Assembly: GCF_003586285.1 (NCBI RefSeq) | Contig: NZ_QUBR01000002.1 | Location: 1,364,001-1,428,000, forward strand | Direction: 5' to 3' | Origin: Aeromicrobium endophyticum | Lineage (GTDB): Bacteria > Actinomycetota > Actinomycetes > Propionibacteriales > Nocardioidaceae | DNA: 64,000 nt | Shown here: positions 8,649 to 17,565 of the stretch, piece by piece | Layout of the letters: every line of letters begins with the position of its first letter | How positions within the stretch are numbered: position 1 is the first letter of the stretch | The notes under the pieces: generated by a model | The model's input: the letters and a program-made list of their open reading frames with translations, nothing else | Database searches by the model: none | What the model was told of the DNA's origin: nothing | Position numbers and translations under genes: made by a program

Positions 8649-9091
8649 CCGACGCAGACGCCGCCGATCCCGCAGACCCCTACGGCCTGCAGCGGTTCGT
8701 CGACGCCCAGGCCGGCGGCACGTACGAGCAGGCGCTCGGAGAGCTGACCACAGGGGCGAAGACGAGCCACTGGATGTGGTTCGTGTTCCCGCAGGTCGGC
8801 GGACTGGGGCGCAGCGAGATGTCGGTGCTCTACGCGCTGTCGGGCGTCGACGAGGCAGCCGCCTACTGGGCGCACCCCGTGCTCGGTCCGCGCTACGAGC
8901 AGTGCTGCCGGGCGCTGCTCGACCTCGGCGACGTTTCGATGACCGACGTGCTCGGAACGATCGACGTCCAGAAGCTGCACTCGTCGCTGACGCTGTTCAG
9001 CGCCGCGGTACCCCAGACGGCGACGTTCGAGATGCTGCTGACGCGCCACTTCGACGGTCGTCCCGATCCAGCCACGCTCTCGCTGGTCTGA
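8645..9091 (+). CDS. DUF1810 family protein
   Basis: 148-residue soluble protein with the diagnostic DUF1810 motif SHWMWFVFPQVGGLG near residue 41 and KLHSSLTLF near residue 112. The biochemical function of the family is not established. Its GTG start at 8645 overlaps the stop codon of the YdeP-like gene by four bases, so the two form one translational unit. A 17-bp perfect inverted repeat downstream probably ends the transcript. Confidence 0.92.
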   Translation: MTDADAADPADPYGLQRFVDAQAGGTYEQALGELTTGAKTSHWMWFVFPQVGGLGRSEMSVLYALSGVDEAAAYWAHPVLGPRYEQCCRALLDLGDVSMTDVLGTIDVQKLHSSLTLFSAAVPQTATFEMLLTRHFDGRPDPATLSLV

Positions 9092-9145
9092 GGTCCGGCC
9101 GAGCCACGCTCGCGCTCATCTGACCCACCCCCGCTGCGAGCCGCA

Positions 9146-9205
9146 GCGGTGGATCGTCCACGGGATCCGGCCTGACAAGAACCGAGAACGTGGACGATCC
9201 ACCGC
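9146..9205. terminator. Bidirectional hairpin, 17-bp arms
   Basis: Left arm GCGGTGGATCGTCCACG (9146-9162) is a perfect inverted match to 9189-9205, with a 26-base loop. It sits between the convergent DUF1810 and amidase genes. Its outer arm GCGGTGGATCG recurs in the hairpin at 13444-13493, so it may belong to a dispersed family. Confidence 0.7.
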
Positions 9206-9224
9206 CAGGGGGCGGGTCGCCGGA

Positions 9225-12200
9225 CTACTTCTTCTTGGACACCCGCAGCTTCACCTTCGAGGTCCACACTGGCGTGTACTGCTCCCCCGCCACGACGTAG
9301 GCGCGGATCGTGTGACGTCCCGGGGACAGCTTCGGCAGACGCAACGACTTCCCGCTGCCGACCGAGACGGTGCGGATGATCTTCGACCCGTCGTAGATCA
9401 GCACGGTGCTGCGCGCCGGGGCATCGACGTCGACGCGCAGGAGCGCTCGCTGTCCCTTGCGCACGGTCGTCTTGGCCAGACGGATACGAGCCGTGGTGCC
9501 CCTCTTGGCCACCTTCAGCATGGCCGTCGCCCTGCTGCCGGCCACGGTCTTGGATCCCTGGTACGTCGCCGTCACCAGGTGGCTGCCCACCGGGACGTCT
9601 GACGGCAGCGTCACCGTCGCACGCCCACCCGTCAGCGTGCCCCGGACCGTGGTGCCCGCGACCTCGACCTCGACGTCACCCGTCGCAGCCGGATCGGACT
9701 CCACCGACACCGTCGCCGAGACCGACCGCCCGAAGACCGCGGCGGTGTCGCTCAGCTGCAGGGACGTCGCGGACGCCGCCGGACCGCTCCAGGCCAGTGC
9801 CGGCGCGAACGCCGTGTGCACCTTCGCCTTCGCCTGCTGCTCCAGCGCGTAGCCGAGCCCCAGCACCTTCGCGTCGTCCCACGCCCGTCCGACGATCTGG
9901 ACGTTGTTGGACTGGCCCTCGTCGTTGGAGCCGATCGGCAGGATCGCCGTGGGCAGTCCGATGCTCTGGGTGATGACACCGGACGCCCGGTCGGAGCTGA
10001 AGATCGGCGACGACGCGTCGTTGTTGCCGACGCTGGTCAGGAAGCCCGGGTAGACGACCGCGTCGACCGGGGCGACCGTCTCGGCCGTCGCGCCGAACGA
10101 CGAGTCCATCCACGAGGCCGCGTTGGTCTTGTAGTCGTCCCGTCGACGCAGCTGGTTGTCGAGGCTGGTGTCGTCCATGCCGGTCCCGCCGCTGCCGGAC
10201 TGGTTGTACGGCAGGTTGAGCGGGCTGCGCAGCAGCTCGGTCGCCGTCGAGAACGGAAACGGATTCGGCCGCTTCTCGGCGATGTACCGCTCCCATCCTT
10301 CTCCGCCGACGCTGCCGCCGGTGGACGTGTAGCCGCTCGCGGGCGGGTTCGTCGGCGCCGACGCGGCACCGGTCAGCAGCGGGACCAGCGTGCCTCCGGC
10401 GGCCTCGACCGCCTTCTTCAGCTGGGCGAGTGCCGCCAGACCGGCCTTGTCGTCGGCGATGGCGGTCGACTCGAACGCGGCCGGCACGTAGCCGATCCGC
10501 TTGCCCTGCAGCGCGTCGGCCTTCAACGCGGACTTCCACTCGACCGGCCGCTTGGCGTTGTCGACGCGGGACGTCAGCAGGTCGTCCGGGTTGTTGCCGG
10601 TGGCCTGCGTGGCGGTGGCGTCGAGCATCGAGGCGACATCGGTGACCGACTTGGCGATGGGGCCTGCGTAGTCGGTCGCCCACGTCAGCGGCATGACGCC
10701 GTTGGTGCTCGTCAGGCCGTCCGTGCCGCGGAACGAGGTCAGGCCGGCACCGGTCGACGGCGCGTACAGCGAGACACCAGTCTGCGTGCCCATCGCTGCC
10801 GCGGCCATGTCGGTCGCGACGGCCGTGGCCGATCCACCGCTGGAGCCGAACGACGTCTTGGACGGGTACAGCGCGTTCCACGTCTGCTTGAAGCCGCTCT
10901 CGCTGAACGATCCCGAGTTGGCGAACTCGGACAGGTTGGTCTTGCCGATGATGACGGCGCCGGCCGCACGCAGCTTCTGCACCTGCCAGGCGTCGACGCC
11001 GGGCATCCAGTCCTTCAGCGCGAGCGTGCCGCCCGAGGTCGGCATGTCCTTGGTCTCGTACAGGTCCTTGAGCGCGATCGGGACGCCGAGCAGGTCGCCC
11101 TTCGCGCCGGACGCCCGAGCCTTGTCGGCGGCGAGCGCCTGGGCGACGGCGTCCTTCGCGACGGTGATGAACGCCTTGAAGCCCAGTGCACCCCCGTCGT
11201 AGGCCTCGATGCGGTCGAGGTAGGCCTTCGTGACCTGCACCGACGTGACCGTGCCGTCGACCATGTCGGCCTGCAGCTGGGCGATGGTCTTGCCCGTCAC
11301 GTCGTAGCCGACGGCGGTGGTGGGCGCGACGTCGGCGTCGGCCGCGGGCACCGCCAGCGGCTGCGCACCGGCGCAGGCCGCCAGGGTCGAGTCGGACAGC
11401 TTCCAGTTCGACACCGTGCACAGCTCGTCGAGCGTCAGACCGCCGAAGTCGGGGGCTGCGGCCGCGCTCGCGGTCGTCGCGGCGATCTGAGCGTCGCTGA
11501 CGGCGCCGACCACGACGTACTGCATCAGGGACGTCGTCTCGCCCGGGTCGACCGTGAGCGTGCGCACGAACCCGAGGTCGTTGGCGCGGCTGCCGGTCGG
11601 CACGTACGCGGTCGTGAACGGGTCCGACTGCTGGTCGGCCAGCGCGTCGACACCGGAGCCGACGACGACGCCCGTGGGACGGGTGCTGCCCGGAGTCGTC
11701 GCGGCGATCCACGTGTCGGCGGTGTCGACCGTCGCGTCACCGCTGCTCGTCGCCGTGACCGTGGCCTTGTTCGGGCTGGGGTTCGAGCCGGTGGTGGTGA
11801 ACCCCGAACCGAGCGACCCACCGAACGAGACCTTGAAGGTCAGGGGCTTGTCCGACGTGTTCGTGAAGGTGTCGAAGAAGCTCGTCGTGCTGGTCGAGGC
11901 CTGTACCTGGACCTTGCGGGTCATCAGCAGGTCGTCGAGCCGGACGGACTTGGTCGAGGTGTAGGTGCCGGGCGCGGACGCCGTCAGGCCGAACCCCCTC
12001 ATCATCTGGTCGTTCATGCGGGGAGCGTCACCGGCAGGCGTGTCGACGTGGACGAAGATGTTGCCGAAGCCTTCCATCCGCGATCCGGAGACGTTGCGGA
12101 TCGAGCCGGTGTCGATGCCCGGCCTGCGGGCGTCGTTGATGTTGACGGTCGCACCGTTGCCGGTGGTGACGCTGGTGAGGGCCTGCGCCGAGGGTGTGCA

Positions 12201-12284
12201 GGCCAGCAGGCCGACACCCAGCGCCGAGGCGAGGGGGAGGGAGACGAGACGCGCGAGACGGCGTCCGGACGAGGCGGAGCTCAT
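9225..12284 (-). CDS. Very large secreted amidase-signature enzyme
   Basis: 1019-residue exported hydrolase, about twice the usual length. A signal peptide covers residues 1-36; processing could be at AQA|LT or, less likely, at a weak lipobox LLAC. Residues 40-280 form a beta-rich N-terminal region that I cannot assign. The amidase-signature core spans about 325-840 and keeps the whole Ser-cisSer-Lys triad: Lys406 (PIALKDLY), Ser481 (FGSSGGS) and Ser505 (TGVSLYAPS), with spacings 75 and 24 as in FAAH. An Ig-like repeat (about 855-935) and a second beta domain ending in VSKKK close the protein. The substrate, a peptide or amide outside the cell, is unknown. Confidence 0.93.
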   Translation of the reverse strand: MSSASSGRRLARLVSLPLASALGVGLLACTPSAQALTSVTTGNGATVNINDARRPGIDTGSIRNVSGSRMEGFGNIFVHVDTPAGDAPRMNDQMMRGFGLTASAPGTYTSTKSVRLDDLLMTRKVQVQASTSTTSFFDTFTNTSDKPLTFKVSFGGSLGSGFTTTGSNPSPNKATVTATSSGDATVDTADTWIAATTPGSTRPTGVVVGSGVDALADQQSDPFTTAYVPTGSRANDLGFVRTLTVDPGETTSLMQYVVVGAVSDAQIAATTASAAAAPDFGGLTLDELCTVSNWKLSDSTLAACAGAQPLAVPAADADVAPTTAVGYDVTGKTIAQLQADMVDGTVTSVQVTKAYLDRIEAYDGGALGFKAFITVAKDAVAQALAADKARASGAKGDLLGVPIALKDLYETKDMPTSGGTLALKDWMPGVDAWQVQKLRAAGAVIIGKTNLSEFANSGSFSESGFKQTWNALYPSKTSFGSSGGSATAVATDMAAAAMGTQTGVSLYAPSTGAGLTSFRGTDGLTSTNGVMPLTWATDYAGPIAKSVTDVASMLDATATQATGNNPDDLLTSRVDNAKRPVEWKSALKADALQGKRIGYVPAAFESTAIADDKAGLAALAQLKKAVEAAGGTLVPLLTGAASAPTNPPASGYTSTGGSVGGEGWERYIAEKRPNPFPFSTATELLRSPLNLPYNQSGSGGTGMDDTSLDNQLRRRDDYKTNAASWMDSSFGATAETVAPVDAVVYPGFLTSVGNNDASSPIFSSDRASGVITQSIGLPTAILPIGSNDEGQSNNVQIVGRAWDDAKVLGLGYALEQQAKAKVHTAFAPALAWSGPAASATSLQLSDTAAVFGRSVSATVSVESDPAATGDVEVEVAGTTVRGTLTGGRATVTLPSDVPVGSHLVTATYQGSKTVAGSRATAMLKVAKRGTTARIRLAKTTVRKGQRALLRVDVDAPARSTVLIYDGSKIIRTVSVGSGKSLRLPKLSPGRHTIRAYVVAGEQYTPVWTSKVKLRVSKKK

Positions 12285-12595
12285 GGGTGGGGGGACCGCT
12301 TTCTGGTGGGGGGAATCTGCGCCCTCGTTCTATGCAGACCGTGTAACTTTTCGGCTCCCCCATCATTTCCGGGTGGTAACGACGTCGACCGTCACCGAAT
12401 CGTCACCTAGCCGCATGCGGGCGAGGGCCGCGAACGAGGCGAGTCCTGGCGGCGGCGTCAGGGGGAACCCCCGTCACCGCGCTCACCTGCCCCGGGGTCG
12501 GACGGGGTGGCCACCCCGATGACACGCACCGGTCCGGGGCGGGACGATCTTCCTCGCGGCCGACACCCCGACGGCCCTACGGAAGGACATCGACC
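12285..12595. other. 311-bp divergent intergenic region with palindromes
   Basis: No gene is visible. It contains an AT-richer tract at about 12325-12375, likely holding the promoter of the amidase, an inverted pair GGGGG-AA-CCCCC at about 12461-12472, and a perfect 16-bp palindrome CGGGGTGGCCACCCCG at 12503-12518. The palindrome could be an operator for the membrane-protein gene at 12596. Confidence 0.5.
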
Positions 12596-13426
12596 GTGGC
12601 CTCATCCGGCACACCTCGCCCCCTCGACCCGCCGTCTCGTCGGCGGCCCGCGCTGCTCACGGCCGTGCTGGCGGGCCTGGTGCTCGCGTTCACCACGGTG
12701 CCCGCCCTCGTCGCAGGAGCCCTCCACGGCTCGCGCGACATCTCCTCCCTGAAGACGGCACTCGGCGACGACCTGGTCGCGTACACCCGTGCCGGTCGCT
12801 CGTCCTTCGGTGCCGATCTCGCCGAGCTGACTGGTTACTGGCGAGCCTGGCACGCGTCGAAGATCGTCATCTGCGCGCTCGCGCTCATGGCACTGGCGAT
12901 GCTGGCCCGCGACCTGTGGAGACGGTACGAGCACGGGACGGCCGTGGCGTCGGTGCGCTGGGCCGCCACCGGAGTGACCGTCCTCGTGCCGCTGGTCGCG
13001 GTCGCGCTGGCAGCCAACATCCAGTCCACGGCCGCGCCGTCGGTCGCCCTCCTGCAGCTGGTGCCGCGCGACGCGGGCGGAGCACTCGGCACTGCGCTCA
13101 CCGAGGTGCAGCGCCAGGTCCTAGCGTCACCGGACTCGGCCGGCTGGTCACGACCGGTGCAGCACCTGGCGCACGACGTGCGCGTCTACCACCTGGTGAT
13201 GGTGGTCGTGGTGGGAGCCGTGGTCGTCGCATCGGCGGCGACCGCGGCTCACACGTGGCGGCACCGGCGGGCAGGCACCGCGTCGAGGGAGCGACGGACG
13301 ATGCTGACGACGACAGGTGTCGTCGCGGCGGTCTCGGCCGTCGCGCTGACGCTCCTTCTCGTCAGCGAGGTGCAGGGAGTCCTCGACCCCGGTGCCGCGC
13401 TCCTCGACGTCATCGGGCGCGGCTGA
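12596..13426 (+). CDS. Hypothetical multi-pass membrane protein (276 aa)
   Basis: Starts at GTG 12596 with a GGAAGGA site at 12581-12587. Four or five hydrophobic segments are seen: about 19-43, 86-103, 122-143, 198-220 and 240-260. The stretch between the first two (SRDISSLKTALGDDLVAYT) would be extracytoplasmic. I recognise no family. It is flanked by the secreted amidase (divergent) and the OFA transporter (convergent). A hairpin follows the stop. Confidence 0.8.
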   Translation: MASSGTPRPLDPPSRRRPALLTAVLAGLVLAFTTVPALVAGALHGSRDISSLKTALGDDLVAYTRAGRSSFGADLAELTGYWRAWHASKIVICALALMALAMLARDLWRRYEHGTAVASVRWAATGVTVLVPLVAVALAANIQSTAAPSVALLQLVPRDAGGALGTALTEVQRQVLASPDSAGWSRPVQHLAHDVRVYHLVMVVVVGAVVVASAATAAHTWRHRRAGTASRERRTMLTTTGVVAAVSAVALTLLLVSEVQGVLDPGAALLDVIGRG

Positions 13427-13443
13427 CGCCTCCCGAGTCCGGG

Positions 13444-13493
13444 GCGGTGGATCGGCAACCACAAACGGCTCCAGAAGGTTGCACGTCCACCGC
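13444..13493. terminator. Bidirectional hairpin, imperfect 17-bp arms
   Basis: Arms 13444-13460 and 13477-13493 pair at 14 of 17 positions with a 16-base loop, between convergent genes. The outer arm GCGGTGGATCG is identical to the start of the hairpin at 9146. Confidence 0.65.
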
Positions 13494-13505
13494 CACGGGC
13501 GGGAC

Positions 13506-15023
13506 TCAGAACAGGTCGGCGGCCTTCACCACGGTCTCGTAGATGCCGTAGAGCAACGGCACCAGCACCACGATCCAGGCGACGACCAGCAGCGGTCCGG
13601 CCTTGTCGACCGCCACGTCGTGGCCGACCTCGGCACTGCGGGACGACTGGTCATCGGTCACGGGCTTCTTCTCCTCGTGGAACTTCGCGGCGACGGGACG
13701 GATCGCCAGGTTGGCCACGAAGCCGACCGCGAGGATGCCGACCATCGTCAGCAGCGCCGGGCGGTAGTCACCGGCGTTGAGCTGCCCCGGCTCGCCACGA
13801 GCGTCCAGGAACCCGTTGATGATCAGGGGTCCGACGACTCCCGCAGCGGCCCACGCGGTCAGCAGCCGTCCGTGGATCGCGCCGACCTGATAGGTGCCGA
13901 AGAGGTCGCGCAGGTACGCCGGGGCGGTCGCGAACCCGCCGCCGTAGAAGCTGATGATGACGCCGGCGACCAGCGCGAACAGGATCGTCGACGACGAGCC
14001 CTGGAACGCCAGGAACCCGTACAGCAGGATGCCGAGACCCAGGTAGCCGACGTAGATGTTCTTGCGACCGACGAGGTCGGACGTCGACGACCAGACGAAG
14101 CGTCCCGTCAGGTTGAACAGCGACAGCAGGCCGACGAACCCGGCGGCCGACGCTGCGGCGACGGTCGACGTCTCCCCCTCGCGGAAGAAGTCCTGGATCA
14201 TCGGCGCGGCCTGCTCGAGGATGCCGATGCCCGCCGTCACGTTGCAGAACAGCACGATCCACAGCAGCCAGAACTGCGGCGTGCGGATCGCGTTGGCCGC
14301 CGAGACGTTGTCGGTCGTGACCAAGGCCTTCGACTTCACCGTCGAGGGGTCGAACCCCTCGGGCTTCCAGCCGTCGGCCGGCACACGGATGAGCCAGGCG
14401 CCGAACAGCATCAGCACGAGGTAGAGCACGCCGAGGGTCACGAACAGCTTCGCGACGGCCGACCCCGACGCGATGCCGGTCGCGGTGTCGAACGAGTCGT
14501 CGTAGATGCCGAGCAGCTTGGCCGACAGCGGGCTCGCGATCATCGCGCCGCCGCCGAAGCCCATGATCGCCATGCCGGTGGCGAGGCCCGGACGGTCGGG
14601 GAACCACTTGATCAGCGTCGAGACGGGTGAGATGTAGCCGATGCCCAGGCCGATGCCGCCGATGAAGCCGTAGCCGAGGTACAGCAGCCACAGCTGGTCG
14701 GTCGCGATACCGGCCGAGCCGATCAGGAAGCCGCCCGACCAGAACAGCGCCGCGGTGAACATCGCCCGTCGGGGACCACCGGTGTCGACCCAGGTGCCGA
14801 ACACCGCGGCCGAGACGCCGAGCATGACGATCGCGATCGAGAACACGATGCCGACCTGCGTCAGGCTCGCGTCGAAGTTCTTGACCAGCGAGGCCTTGTA
14901 GACGCTGGTCGCGTACGCCTGGCCGATGCACAGGTGCACCGCCAGCGCGGCCGGTGGGATCAGCCAGCGGTTGAAGCCGGGCTTGGCTACCGTCCTCTGA
15001 CGGTCGAGCATGGCAAGTGACAT
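13506..15023 (-). CDS. OFA-family MFS transporter (oxalate/formate antiporter type) with C-terminal extra helix
   Basis: 505-residue, 12-helix major facilitator protein. LCIGQAYATSVY in helix 1 and the GGIGLGIGYISPVSTLIKWFPDRPG segment are typical of the OFA family of monocarboxylate carriers. After helix 12 and a charged linker (EEKKPVTDDQ), the last 32 residues form one more hydrophobic segment, AWIVVLVPLLYGIYETV. This resembles the separate small-subunit peptides found next to OFA genes in other bacteria, so it looks like a fusion. ATG 15023 has a GAGGGGG site. A formate-type substrate would fit the YdeP-like gene 5 kb away, but this is inference. Confidence 0.88.
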   Translation of the reverse strand: MSLAMLDRQRTVAKPGFNRWLIPPAALAVHLCIGQAYATSVYKASLVKNFDASLTQVGIVFSIAIVMLGVSAAVFGTWVDTGGPRRAMFTAALFWSGGFLIGSAGIATDQLWLLYLGYGFIGGIGLGIGYISPVSTLIKWFPDRPGLATGMAIMGFGGGAMIASPLSAKLLGIYDDSFDTATGIASGSAVAKLFVTLGVLYLVLMLFGAWLIRVPADGWKPEGFDPSTVKSKALVTTDNVSAANAIRTPQFWLLWIVLFCNVTAGIGILEQAAPMIQDFFREGETSTVAAASAAGFVGLLSLFNLTGRFVWSSTSDLVGRKNIYVGYLGLGILLYGFLAFQGSSSTILFALVAGVIISFYGGGFATAPAYLRDLFGTYQVGAIHGRLLTAWAAAGVVGPLIINGFLDARGEPGQLNAGDYRPALLTMVGILAVGFVANLAIRPVAAKFHEEKKPVTDDQSSRSAEVGHDVAVDKAGPLLVVAWIVVLVPLLYGIYETVVKAADLF

Positions 15024-15114
15024 CGGTCCCCCTCGTGGCGCACGTGATGCGCGTCTCAACGACTGCGTCTCACCGTAGGTCGGTCGTCCGCGGCGCGCAC
15101 GTCGGCGCCCCCGG

Positions 15115-15120
15115 TAGGGT
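15115..15120 (+). promoter_or_regulatory. TAGGGT -10 box, leaderless start
   Basis: TAGGGT lies seven bases before the GTG at 15128, with no ribosome site between them. This is the usual actinobacterial leaderless layout. Confidence 0.55.
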
Positions 15121-15127
15121 TCGAGAT

Positions 15128-16390
15128 GTGAGTGCAACCCCCGGTCGGATCTTCCTGTCCCGCATCGTCGGGCAGGCGGTCTTCGACCCCGCGGGCGATC
15201 AGGTGGGCAAGCTGCGCGACGTCGTGGTCGCCGTGCGATCGGCCACCCAGCGTCCGCGCGTGCTGGGCATCGTCGTCGAGGTGCTGGGCCGCCGCAGGGT
15301 CTTCCTGCCGATCACCCGCGTGACGTCGCTGGGGTCGGGCCAGATCATCACGACCGGCGTGCTCAACGTCCGCCGCTTCGAGCAGCGCAGCACCGAGACC
15401 CTCGCGATCCACCAGCTGCTCGACCGCACGGTCACGCTGCCCGACGGCACCCCCGGCACGGTCTACGACCTCGCGATGGAGCAGGACCCTCGTCGCGACT
15501 GGTACATCTCGACCCTCGCGGTGCAGGCCGCCGGCAAGCGCTTCGGCCGCCGCGGCCCGCACCAGGTGCTGGAGTGGGACGAGGTCAAGGGCCTCACCGG
15601 CGCCGAGACCACCCAGGGTGCGACCCACCTGCTGGCCACGATGGACGAGATGCGCGCGGCCGACGTCGCCAACGCCCTGCGCGACCTGCCGCCCAAGCGG
15701 CGCATGGAGGTCGTCTCCGAGCTCGACGACGAGCGGCTCGCCGACGTCCTCGAAGAGCTGCCCGAGCGCTACCAGATCGAGATCCTCGGGGTGCTCGACC
15801 CGGGCCGTGCCGTCGACGTCCTCACCGAGATGGACCCCGACGACGCCGCCGACCTGCTGGGCGAGCTGCCGCCCGCCACGGCCGAGCAGCTGCTGACGCA
15901 GATGGAGCCCGAGGACGCCGATGACGTGCGCCGCCTGCTGTCGTACGAGGAGCGCACCGCCGGCGGCATGATGACGACCGAGCCGGTCGTGCTGCCCGCC
16001 GACGCCACGATCGCCGAGGCGCTCGCCCGCGTACGCAACGCCGACCTGATCCCGGCGCTGGCCTCGATGGTCTACGTGTGCCGCTCGCCGCTCGAGACGC
16101 CGACCGGGCGGTTCCTCGGCATCGTGCACTTCCAGGCGCTGCTGCGCGAGCCCCCGTCGACGCTGGTCGGCACGATCGTCGACAACGACATCGACTGGCC
16201 TCGTCCCACCGCCTCGCTCCAGCACGTGGCCAACCTGCTCGCCGCCTACAACATGGTGGCGCTGCCGGTCGTCGACGAGAACGCCCACCTGCTCGGGGCG
16301 GTGACCATCGACGACGTCCTCGATCACCTGCTGCCCGAGGGGTGGCGCGAGAGCGACCCCGACGAGGCGGAGGTGGTCGCCCGTGGCTGA
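15128..16390 (+). CDS. MgtE-N/CBS protein with PRC-barrel, no transmembrane domain
   Basis: 420-residue soluble protein. Residues 1-150 hold PRC-barrel-like repeats (VGQAVFDPAGDQVGKLRDVV). Residues about 165-270 are the MgtE intracellular N-domain, with repeated acidic helices such as DDERLADVLEELP and MDPDDAADLLGELP. Residues about 275-410 are a CBS pair. The MgtE channel domain is missing, so it cannot itself carry magnesium; a regulatory or scaffold role is likely. It resembles M. tuberculosis Rv1232c, which also neighbours a DUF1003 gene. It overlaps the DUF1003 start by eight bases. GTG 15128 is chosen because of the leaderless promoter. Confidence 0.9.
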   Translation: MSATPGRIFLSRIVGQAVFDPAGDQVGKLRDVVVAVRSATQRPRVLGIVVEVLGRRRVFLPITRVTSLGSGQIITTGVLNVRRFEQRSTETLAIHQLLDRTVTLPDGTPGTVYDLAMEQDPRRDWYISTLAVQAAGKRFGRRGPHQVLEWDEVKGLTGAETTQGATHLLATMDEMRAADVANALRDLPPKRRMEVVSELDDERLADVLEELPERYQIEILGVLDPGRAVDVLTEMDPDDAADLLGELPPATAEQLLTQMEPEDADDVRRLLSYEERTAGGMMTTEPVVLPADATIAEALARVRNADLIPALASMVYVCRSPLETPTGRFLGIVHFQALLREPPSTLVGTIVDNDIDWPRPTASLQHVANLLAAYNMVALPVVDENAHLLGAVTIDDVLDHLLPEGWRESDPDEAEVVARG

Positions 16391-16889
16391 GCGCGCACGT
16401 CTCGACCAGCCTCGCGAGGTCCGTCGCTCCTTCCGGCCGCGGCGGGGCGAGGTCGACCCCGAGCGCTTCGGCCGCTTCGCCGAGTCGACCGCGCGCTTCC
16501 TCGGCACGGCGACGTTCATCGCCTGGATGACGGTCTTCGTGACGGTCTGGATCGGCTGGAACATGCCGTACGGTCCCGACCGTCCTCGCTGGGACGACTA
16601 CCCGTACATCTTCCTGACGCTGATCCTGTCGCTGCAGGCGTCGTACGCGGCCCCGCTCATCCTGCTGGCGCAGAACCGGCAGGAGGCCCGCGACCGCGTC
16701 ACGCAGGAGCAGGACCGCGCAGCGGCGGCCCAGACCACGGCCGACATGGAGTTCCTGGCCCGCGAGGTCGCGAGCCTGCGCCTCGGCATCGGCGAGGTCG
16801 CGACCCGCGACTTCATCCGCGGCGAGCTGCGCAACCTCGTGCAGGACCTCGAACGCCGCGACGACGAGGACCAGCCCCAGGACGACTGA
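16383..16889 (+). CDS. DUF1003 membrane protein
   Basis: 168 residues, starting at GTG 16383 inside the end of the MgtE-like gene. Two membrane helices (about 42-60 and 74-94) are followed by the family motif LLAQNRQEARDR and a charged coiled-coil tail (about 100-165, ERRDDEDQPQDD). Family function is unknown. The pair MgtE-like/DUF1003 is conserved in mycobacteria (Rv1232c/Rv1231c), supporting a joint role, possibly in ion homeostasis (inference). Confidence 0.92.
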   Translation: MAERARLDQPREVRRSFRPRRGEVDPERFGRFAESTARFLGTATFIAWMTVFVTVWIGWNMPYGPDRPRWDDYPYIFLTLILSLQASYAAPLILLAQNRQEARDRVTQEQDRAAAAQTTADMEFLAREVASLRLGIGEVATRDFIRGELRNLVQDLERRDDEDQPQDD

Positions 16890-16898
16890 CCACGGTCT

Positions 16899-16945
16899 GT
16901 GACGCCTGCGGCGTCACCACCCGGTCGTGACGCCGTGAGCGTCAC
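16899..16945. terminator. Two tandem hairpins with identical stems
   Basis: GTGACGC-ctgcg-GCGTCAC at 16899-16917 and GTGACGC-cgtga-GCGTCAC at 16927-16945 share the same 7-bp stem. They lie between convergent genes, and the second overlaps the last codons of the methyltransferase gene. A bidirectional terminator is likely. Confidence 0.6.
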
Positions 16946-17565
16946 ACGTCGCGGGTCGCCTGAACGATGCCGTCGTGCACGGTGCCGCTGTGGGGGCTGC
17001 CGGCATGTCCCTGACGCTGGACGGTCGCGAGCTCGATCGACGTCCAGTCGCCCGGGTCGAGCCAGCCCGCGGCCTGCTCGGGCGTCCACCGGACGTCGGG
17101 GAAGTCGTGACCGCCGTGCCGCTCGTCGACGGGGTGGTGACCCACGAGCAGCAAGGTGCCACCGGGCGCGACCGCGTCGCCCAGCTGGCGGTACAGCGTC
17201 GCCAGGCCGGGCTGGTCGAGGTACATGAACTGCGCCGACACCAGGTCGAACGCGCCCGGCCGGCCCACCCACGTCGACAGGTCGACCCGCTCCCACGTGA
17301 TGCGATCGGCGACGCCTGCCTCGACGGCGTGCCGGGCGCCCTTGTCGAGCGCGACCTGCGAGACGTCGAACGCCGTCACCTCCCAGCCCTGGCGGGCGAG
17401 CCAGACGGCGTCGGCGCCCTCGCCGGCACCGACCTCGAGCGCCCGGCCGGGGGTCATGCCGGCAACCCGGTCGACGAGCTGCGGATTGGGCTGCCCGCTC
17501 CAGATGCGGTCGTCGGCGCCGTAGCGCTCGTCCCAGAACCCCTCGCTGAACACGTCCTCGCTCAT
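16942..17565 (-). CDS. Class I SAM-dependent methyltransferase
   Basis: 207-residue small-molecule-type methyltransferase. Motif I ALEVGAGEGADAVWLA is near residue 41, motif II VTAFDVS follows, and motif IV FDLVSAQFMYLD is near residue 107. The N-terminus FWDERYGADDRIWSGQPNP is typical of the tellurite-resistance/thiopurine-like group. The substrate is unknown. ATG 17565 overlaps the ABC-F stop codon (ATGA), so it is translated coupled to that gene. It might modify a compound or ribosomal target related to the ABC-F function (inference). Confidence 0.9.
   Translation of the reverse strand: MSEDVFSEGFWDERYGADDRIWSGQPNPQLVDRVAGMTPGRALEVGAGEGADAVWLARQGWEVTAFDVSQVALDKGARHAVEAGVADRITWERVDLSTWVGRPGAFDLVSAQFMYLDQPGLATLYRQLGDAVAPGGTLLLVGHHPVDERHGGHDFPDVRWTPEQAAGWLDPGDWTSIELATVQRQGHAGSPHSGTVHDGIVQATRDV

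Noticed and set aside
15024..15137. A longer N-terminus for the OFA transporter starting at 15137
   Set aside because: The extra 38 residues are Arg-rich without homology, overlap the MgtE-like gene start and promoter, and ATG 15023 has a strong GAGGGGG site.
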